From contig JAHCSU010000633.1 of the NCBI GenBank assembly GCA_023522315.1, positions 1-40,884 on the forward strand: a stretch of 40,884 nt of DNA, in the 5' to 3' direction. Position numbers and translations under genes: made by a program. Below are positions 36,181 through 40,884 of this stretch, one piece after another. Under the pieces are notes generated by a model, which saw only the letters and a program-made list of their open reading frames with translations, searched no databases and was not told where the DNA came from. This DNA is from Nostoc sp. CCCryo 231-06 (GTDB taxonomy: Bacteria > Cyanobacteriota > Cyanobacteriia > Cyanobacteriales > Nostocaceae). Numbering within the stretch: the stretch's first letter is position 1; every line of letters begins with the position of its first letter.

Positions 36181-37065
36181 CTAGATTAAACTAAGTTCTT
36201 TCAGAACTGCTTCTAACTTTTGACTTACTTCTGAGTCAGCTTCACATAGTGGTGGACGAGTTGAACCAACCTCCCAACCTTGAAGTTGCAGTGCTTTTTT
36301 CACTGGAATGGGATTTGAAGTGAGAAATAAAGCTTTAAACAACGGGAAGAGTTGGAGATGAATGTCGCTTGCTAGCTCAATTTTCCCCGCACTAAAAGCT
36401 TGGATCATCTGCTGTAGTTGGTTTCCTACCAGATGAGAAGCCACACTTACCACGCCCTTTGCCCCGATCGCTAACAAGGGCAAAGTCATGTAATCATCAC
36501 CAGAGTAGATGTGGAATTCTTTTGGTGTCAAGCGGCGAATTTCGCTTGCCTGATCTATACTACCAGTGGATTCTTTTATCCCGACAATATTGCTAACCTC
36601 AGCTAACCGGGCAACTGTTTCTGGCTGAAGGTTTTGTCCGGTACGACTAGGGACATTATATAACAACAATGGTAGGTCGGGACAGGCTTGTGCTATCGCC
36701 TGAAAGTGCGCTTCCAATCCCGCTTGTGGCGGTTTGTTGTAATAAGGGACAACTTGTAAGGAACCATGTACTCCTATTTTAGACGCTTTTTCGGTGGCTG
36801 CGATCGCTTCTTTGGTGGAATTGGAACCACAACCTGCGATCACCTTGGCTTTTCCTGCCACAGAGTGCAATACCTCGACAAACAGCTGGTATTCCTCATC
36901 CCAAGTTAAAGTAGGGGATTCTCCGGTTGTGCCGCACACCACCAATGTATCTGTACCGTTGTTAGCTAGATGTGCCGCCAGTTCTGCCGCTACATCATAA
37001 TCTACACTACCGTCTGCTTTAAACGGCGTAATCATAGCGGTTAAAACATTGCCAAAATCTCCCAC
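36181..37065 (-). CDS. dapA: 4-hydroxy-tetrahydrodipicolinate synthase
   Basis: A 294-residue DapA, which condenses pyruvate with aspartate semialdehyde, the first committed step to diaminopimelate and lysine. Motifs are [30 protein letters not shown], the catalytic Tyr in [14 protein letters not shown], and the Schiff-base Lys in [10 protein letters not shown]. Then comes [20 protein letters not shown]. The start is GTG 37065, preceded by [20 protein letters not shown] is the usual cyanobacterial N-terminus. It lies 133 bp downstream of asd, the preceding pathway step. Confidence 0.97.
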   Translation of the reverse strand: MGDFGNVLTAMITPFKADGSVDYDVAAELAAHLANNGTDTLVVCGTTGESPTLTWDEEYQLFVEVLHSVAGKAKVIAGCGSNSTKEAIAATEKASKIGVHGSLQVVPYYNKPPQAGLEAHFQAIAQACPDLPLLLYNVPSRTGQNLQPETVARLAEVSNIVGIKESTGSIDQASEIRRLTPKEFHIYSGDDYMTLPLLAIGAKGVVSVASHLVGNQLQQMIQAFSAGKIELASDIHLQLFPLFKALFLTSNPIPVKKALQLQGWEVGSTRPPLCEADSEVSQKLEAVLKELSLI

Positions 37066-37128
37066 CCTGTTTTCACTCCTAATTACCCATGTTTTTATAT
37101 CTTGGTGGTTTTCTATTGTAATAACCTA

Positions 37129-37160
37129 TGTGCAAATTTCTTTCAACAGTAATTTGCACA
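37129..37160 (-). terminator. Hairpin between asd and dapA
   Basis: TGTGCAAATT (37129-37138) and AATTTGCACA (37151-37160) form a perfect 10-bp stem with a 12-nt loop. On the minus strand it is not followed by a clear T run. It may be a partial terminator, a processing site or an attenuator between the two genes. Confidence 0.45.
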
Positions 37161-37198
37161 TTTGCTCTTTTTCATTAGTTGTTTGTTTTTACTAATGA

Positions 37199-38242
37199 TT
37201 AACTTGAAACGTAAGCTTTAGCTGGTTTTAGTAGATTTTTTTCTACCAGCAATTCAGCGATTTGTACTGCATTTAATGCTGCGCCTTTGCGGATTTGGTC
37301 ACCACATAACCATAATTCCAAGCCACAGGGATGAGAAATATCTTGACGAATCCTTCCTACTAAAACTTCATCTTTACCAGTTGCTTCAATTGGCATCGGA
37401 AAATAGTTAGTTTCCCAATTTTCTACCAACTTCACCCCAGGGGAGGAATTTAAAATTTCTCTGGCTTCCTTTGCACTAAAGGGAGTCTCAAATTCTAAAT
37501 TAATGGCTTCTGAATGGGCCCGCAGTACGGGAACCCGTATACATGTCGCAGTGATTCTGATTTGCTGCGTACCAAATATTTTTCGGGTTTCGTTGACCAT
37601 TTTCATTTCTTCCTCACAATAACCCAAATCGTTTAATGGTGAGTTATGCGGGAATAAATTAAATGCCAGTGGGTAAGGGAATACCTCCGCGACTGGCGGC
37701 TGTCCTTGTAGTATAGCGCTTGTTTGCCTTTTGACTTCTGCCATTGCTCTAGCACCAGCACCACTAGCAGATTGGTAGGTTGCGGCTACGATGCGTTGCA
37801 CTGGTTTAATTTTATGCAATGGCCATACTGCCACTGCCATTAAAATTGTCGTGCAGTTGGGGTTGGCAATAATGCCTTGGTGATTAGCTGCGGCTTCTGG
37901 ATTCACCTCTGGCACTACTAAGGGAACTTCCGGGTTCATCCGAAAGGCACTGGAGTTGTCAATTACCACTGCGCCCTTTTCGACAGCAATTGCTGCCCAA
38001 GTTTTGGATGTGGAACCACCCGCACTAGCTAGTACTATATCCACATTTTCAAAGGCGCGATCGCTCACTGCCTCTATTGGTATATTTTCTCCTTTAAACC
38101 GCAGCGATCGCCCTACACTCCGTTCTGATGCCAATAGCTTTAAGTCAGCAATTGGAAAATTACGGATTTCTAATAATTCCAGCAACTCTGTACCAACGGC
38201 ACCAGTCGCCCCCAAAATAGCTACACGATAGGATTTAGACAA
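37199..38242 (-). CDS. asd: Aspartate-semialdehyde dehydrogenase
   Basis: About 347 residues. Asd reduces aspartyl phosphate to aspartate semialdehyde with NADPH, feeding lysine/DAP, threonine and methionine synthesis. Visible are the nucleotide-binding loop RVAILGATGAVGTELLELLE, the catalytic Cys in IIANPNCTTILMAVAVWPLH, SGAGARAMAEV, and the substrate region with TCIRVPVLRAHSEAINLEF. Start choice: TTG 38242 (MSKSYRVAILG) has AAGGAGG eight bases upstream (38257-38251). The GTG six bases earlier is too close to that site, and the longest frame begins at TTG 38275. The gene is divergent from tig. Confidence 0.95.
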   Translation of the reverse strand: MSKSYRVAILGATGAVGTELLELLEIRNFPIADLKLLASERSVGRSLRFKGENIPIEAVSDRAFENVDIVLASAGGSTSKTWAAIAVEKGAVVIDNSSAFRMNPEVPLVVPEVNPEAAANHQGIIANPNCTTILMAVAVWPLHKIKPVQRIVAATYQSASGAGARAMAEVKRQTSAILQGQPPVAEVFPYPLAFNLFPHNSPLNDLGYCEEEMKMVNETRKIFGTQQIRITATCIRVPVLRAHSEAINLEFETPFSAKEAREILNSSPGVKLVENWETNYFPMPIEATGKDEVLVGRIRQDISHPCGLELWLCGDQIRKGAALNAVQIAELLVEKNLLKPAKAYVSS

Positions 38243-39109
38243 ACTCACTTCCTCCTTTAAGAGGTTTATTTGCAATTTGGAACAGTTGAAGATTTACTTA
38301 TATTAAAATAGCGATCGCTGCCTGGAAATACATTTTCAATAAGTTTATTTTTTTCAATTTAGTCTATTCTCTGTCAATCTCTAAATATTTAATACATTTA
38401 TTTTCTTGGCTATTTAATAATTTAAGTTACGTTGCACTCTACAACAATGGCTATCCAATTTTTCCATCGATTTAAACTATACATTATTATACAACAAACA
38501 GCCATTTAGCAGAAAAATAGAGATATCTGCACTTAGGCATTTCATAGGCATCCCACTTGTAAGGCTAACGAACGTCTTAGCTTCAAAGTTGCTGACCAAG
38601 ATGATGAATATACTATGATCTAAATGAATAAAACCAGCACAGCATAAAACTGAGCTATACGGTTAGGTAATAGATGCGCTCTTGTATCACAACTTAATAA
38701 TAGCTAGACTCAATACTATAACTTTAACTTGGGAGTACTAACCAGTCGCTGAGAACCAGGATATCACGGCATTAGCCCACTGGATAATTAATTCCTAAGT
38801 TTCAGAGCGAGTGGGGAGTGAAGAAGAGAATAGGTTACAGGGTACAGATTATTCCCTATCACCTCTTACCTGTCACCTCTCCCCTAATCCCAATGCCCCC
38901 ATTAACTAAATTGTTATGAAGGGAAAATGTCAAGTCTTTGGTGATTGGCAGTAAACTGGATCTTTGCCCCAGGACAAACATCCAACCTTGGATGTCATAA
39001 AGCCTTTTGGCATCCCATTTCCTTAAGACACATCAAGCCATAAACGCAAACAATTATTGCATCTTGTGTGTACTTGGAGTATAAAATACCAGAAAACTAG
39101 AGACTAAGC
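38243..39109. other. Divergent control region between asd and tig
   Basis: About 870 bp without a supported gene or tRNA. It includes the asd ribosome-binding site (38251-38257), degenerate CACCTCT-type repeats near 38860-38885 and a palindrome ACATCCAA-CC-TTGGATGT (38978-38995) 115 bp before tig. The long AT-rich part (38280-38700) shows nothing I can name. Confidence 0.5.
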
Positions 39110-40549
39110 ATGAAAGTTACCCAGGAAAAACTTCCCGCCAGCCAAATTGGCCTGGAAATAGAGATTACGCCGGAAATTACCAAGCAAACTTACGAACAGG
39201 TCATTAAAAACTTAGCGAGTACTGCCAATATTCCTGGGTTTCGTAAAGGCAAGGTGCCTCGGACGATATTGCTACAACGGCTGGGCACAACTCGTATCAA
39301 GGCAACAGCGCTGGAAGAACTAATTCAAGACGGCATTGAGCAAGCAGTTAAACAAGAAGCTATCCCGGCAATAGGTCAGCCGCAATTGCGCTCCTCTTTT
39401 GAGGATTTAATTAAGAATTATGAACCTGGAAAACCCCTGACGATTTCGGCTGCTGTCGATGTAGAACCAGAAGTGAATCTAGTTCAGTACACTGACTTGC
39501 AAGCTAAGGCTGAAGAAGTCAAGTACGAGCCAGAACGAGTGGACGCTAACCTTGACAAAGAACGTCAAGAATTGGCGACACTGATTCCTGTGGAAGGACG
39601 TGCAGCCCAAATCGGTGATATTGCCGTAGTCGATTTCAAAGGTTCATTTGCCAGAGGTGAAGGCGAAGACGAGACAGCTGAACTAGAACCGATTCCCGGA
39701 GCCGAAGCAACTGATTTTCAAGTTGAGTTGCAAGAAGATAAGTTTATTCCAGGCTTTATTTCGGGAATAGTGGGGATGAATCCTGAAGAAACTAGAGAAA
39801 TTGCGGCACAGTTCCCAGATCCTTATGCTAACGAAGATTTAGCTGGAAAAGCGGCAACTTTCACAGTGACGCTCAAAGAACTGAAGGAAAAGGAACTACC
39901 AGAAGTAAATGACGATTTCGCCCAAGAAATCAGCGATTTTGAAACCTTAGAGGAGTTACGCGCTTCTTTGGTAGAGCGATATCAAAAAGAGGCGGACGAC
40001 AAAACAAAAACAAATAAGCAGGAAGCTTTGTTAACAGAACTGCTCAAGCATGTAGAAGTTGATTTACCAGCAACATTGATTGAGCAAGAAGTGGATGCAA
40101 TGCTAACGCAAACAGCAATGCGGCTGTCTCAACAGGGATTAGATGTGAGGAAATTGTTTACTACAGATATTATTCCTCAATTGCGGGAGCGATCGCGCAT
40201 TGAGGCAATTGAACGGATCAAACGATCTTTGTCGTTGCGCGAAGTCGGGAAACGCGAATCTATCAAGGTAACACCAGAAGAAATTGCAGCCAGAGTCACA
40301 GAACTTTTGGAACAGTATCCAGAGGAAAAAGACGTTGATGAAGATAAACTCCGCTCAATCGTGGAAAACGAACTATTAACCGAAAAAACCATCGATTGGC
40401 TCTTAGAACACTCCTCAGTTGAACTTGTACCCGAAGGCTCCTTGAGTGCCGCAGAGGAAACGGAAGTGGCAGAATCAGATGCTGATGCTGATACACCTCA
40501 GACGGAGCAAGAAAGCAGCGAAGCTTCAGCAGAAGTCACAGAAGAATAA
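39110..40549 (+). CDS. tig: Trigger factor
   Basis: A 479-residue ribosome-bound chaperone and peptidyl-prolyl isomerase. The N-terminal ribosome-binding domain has the signature GFRKGKVPR (residues 44-52, IPGFRKGKVPRTILLQRLG). A central FKBP-like domain lies at about residues 160-255 (GDIAVVDFKGSF, FIPGFISGIVGMNPEETREI, ATFTVTLKELKEKELPEVND). The C-terminal helical chaperone arms follow (VDLPATLIEQEVDAMLTQTA). The tail is very acidic (ESDADADTPQTEQESSEASA). In cyanobacteria clpP and clpX often follow tig, but the window ends 335 bp later. Confidence 0.97.
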   Translation: MKVTQEKLPASQIGLEIEITPEITKQTYEQVIKNLASTANIPGFRKGKVPRTILLQRLGTTRIKATALEELIQDGIEQAVKQEAIPAIGQPQLRSSFEDLIKNYEPGKPLTISAAVDVEPEVNLVQYTDLQAKAEEVKYEPERVDANLDKERQELATLIPVEGRAAQIGDIAVVDFKGSFARGEGEDETAELEPIPGAEATDFQVELQEDKFIPGFISGIVGMNPEETREIAAQFPDPYANEDLAGKAATFTVTLKELKEKELPEVNDDFAQEISDFETLEELRASLVERYQKEADDKTKTNKQEALLTELLKHVEVDLPATLIEQEVDAMLTQTAMRLSQQGLDVRKLFTTDIIPQLRERSRIEAIERIKRSLSLREVGKRESIKVTPEEIAARVTELLEQYPEEKDVDEDKLRSIVENELLTEKTIDWLLEHSSVELVPEGSLSAAEETEVAESDADADTPQTEQESSEASAEVTEE

Positions 40550-40571
40550 TTAAAAATCCTAAAGCCATGAG

Positions 40572-40602
40572 TTCACCAGTTCTGAGTTAAAGTACTGGTG
40601 AA
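40572..40602 (+). terminator. Hairpin after tig
   Basis: TTCACCAGT (40572-40580) and ACTGGTGAA (40594-40602) form a perfect 9-bp stem with a 13-nt loop, 23 bp after the tig stop. No T run follows, so termination may be partial. The rest of the window (40603-40884) shows no supported gene and probably holds the promoter of the next gene. Confidence 0.5.
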
Positions 40603-40884
40603 ATGGGTAAGGTAAAGGAGATGGGAGCAGGCAAAAATCAAAGACCACTGCCTCTTGACTACTCAAAACTCAGGGATGAAGGCAAAATAATTAAAGAATT
40701 TTTGGCAAATTGTTACACATGTTATAGCCTGAGCTTGATACTGTGTTTCACGAGAGGAAATTATATGAGGCATAATGGTTAATACGTAGCTATAAAAATC
40801 TCATTCGTCGAAAAGGCAGCATCTGCTGCTGAAACATTTGTCCTAAATTATCGTCAAAGAAAGCTTGTATGCTTGTATCGCAGT

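Overview
The window comes from a cyanobacterium, most likely a filamentous Nostocales (Nostoc/Anabaena-like). The reasons are the very frequent HIP1 octamer GCGATCGC, 7-bp tandem repeats (STRRs) and dispersed palindromes between genes, an allophycocyanin-type gene (apcD), a Mo-dependent nitrogenase C-terminus protein, an orthocaspase-like protein, and a groESL operon with both CIRCE and a K-box-like element. No rRNA, tRNA, CRISPR array or complete insertion sequence was seen.

Layout. 1-3.3 kb: the 3' end of a large glycine-rich RTX-like repeat gene, then about 1 kb without genes that holds a 175-bp MITE-like element with a 7-bp target duplication and an orphan intrinsic terminator. 3.2-8.4 kb: apcD broken by two +1 homopolymer indels, an RlmD-type rRNA methyltransferase, an RsbW-like anti-sigma factor, two small proteins and asnS. 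8.4-12.5 kb: a decayed zone with a WD40 gene fused at a HIP1 site to the tail of an Rpn-type nuclease, that tail then split by a 103-bp TA-flanked MITE. It continues with a palindrome-rich spacer, a NIL-domain protein, a NarL/LuxR response regulator and a broken [2Fe-2S] ferredoxin-like gene. 12.5-16.4 kb: groES-groEL, an intact Rpn-family nuclease and a hicB-hicA toxin-antitoxin pair. 16.6-18.8 kb: a translationally coupled pair, an SPL-like radical SAM protein plus a methyltransferase-like protein of unknown role. 18.9-23.7 kb: a urease cluster, ureD-ureA-(broken membrane protein)-ureB-DUF1349-ureC, followed by an Rpn stub. 23.9-33.5 kb: a REC-histidine kinase hybrid, an ALDH3-like dehydrogenase, a sulfite-oxidase-like molybdoenzyme, rpmF, a pseudo-orthocaspase, a Mo-nitrogenase C-terminus protein, an anion permease and an exported protein. 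33.6-40.9 kb: an Uma2 remnant, then rnj, dapA and asd on the minus strand and a divergent tig.

How the genes relate. UreA, UreB and UreC form the urease apoenzyme and UreD helps insert nickel; ureE, ureF and ureG are not in the window. Asd and DapA catalyse consecutive steps towards diaminopimelate and lysine. GroES/GroEL and trigger factor are general chaperones. The most notable theme is gene decay in small steps: six broken or truncated genes, two MITE-like insertions and two gene breaks lying exactly at HIP1 octamers. The best candidate for an undescribed functional system is the radical SAM/methyltransferase-like pair at 16621-18835. This is inference from gene order and motifs only.
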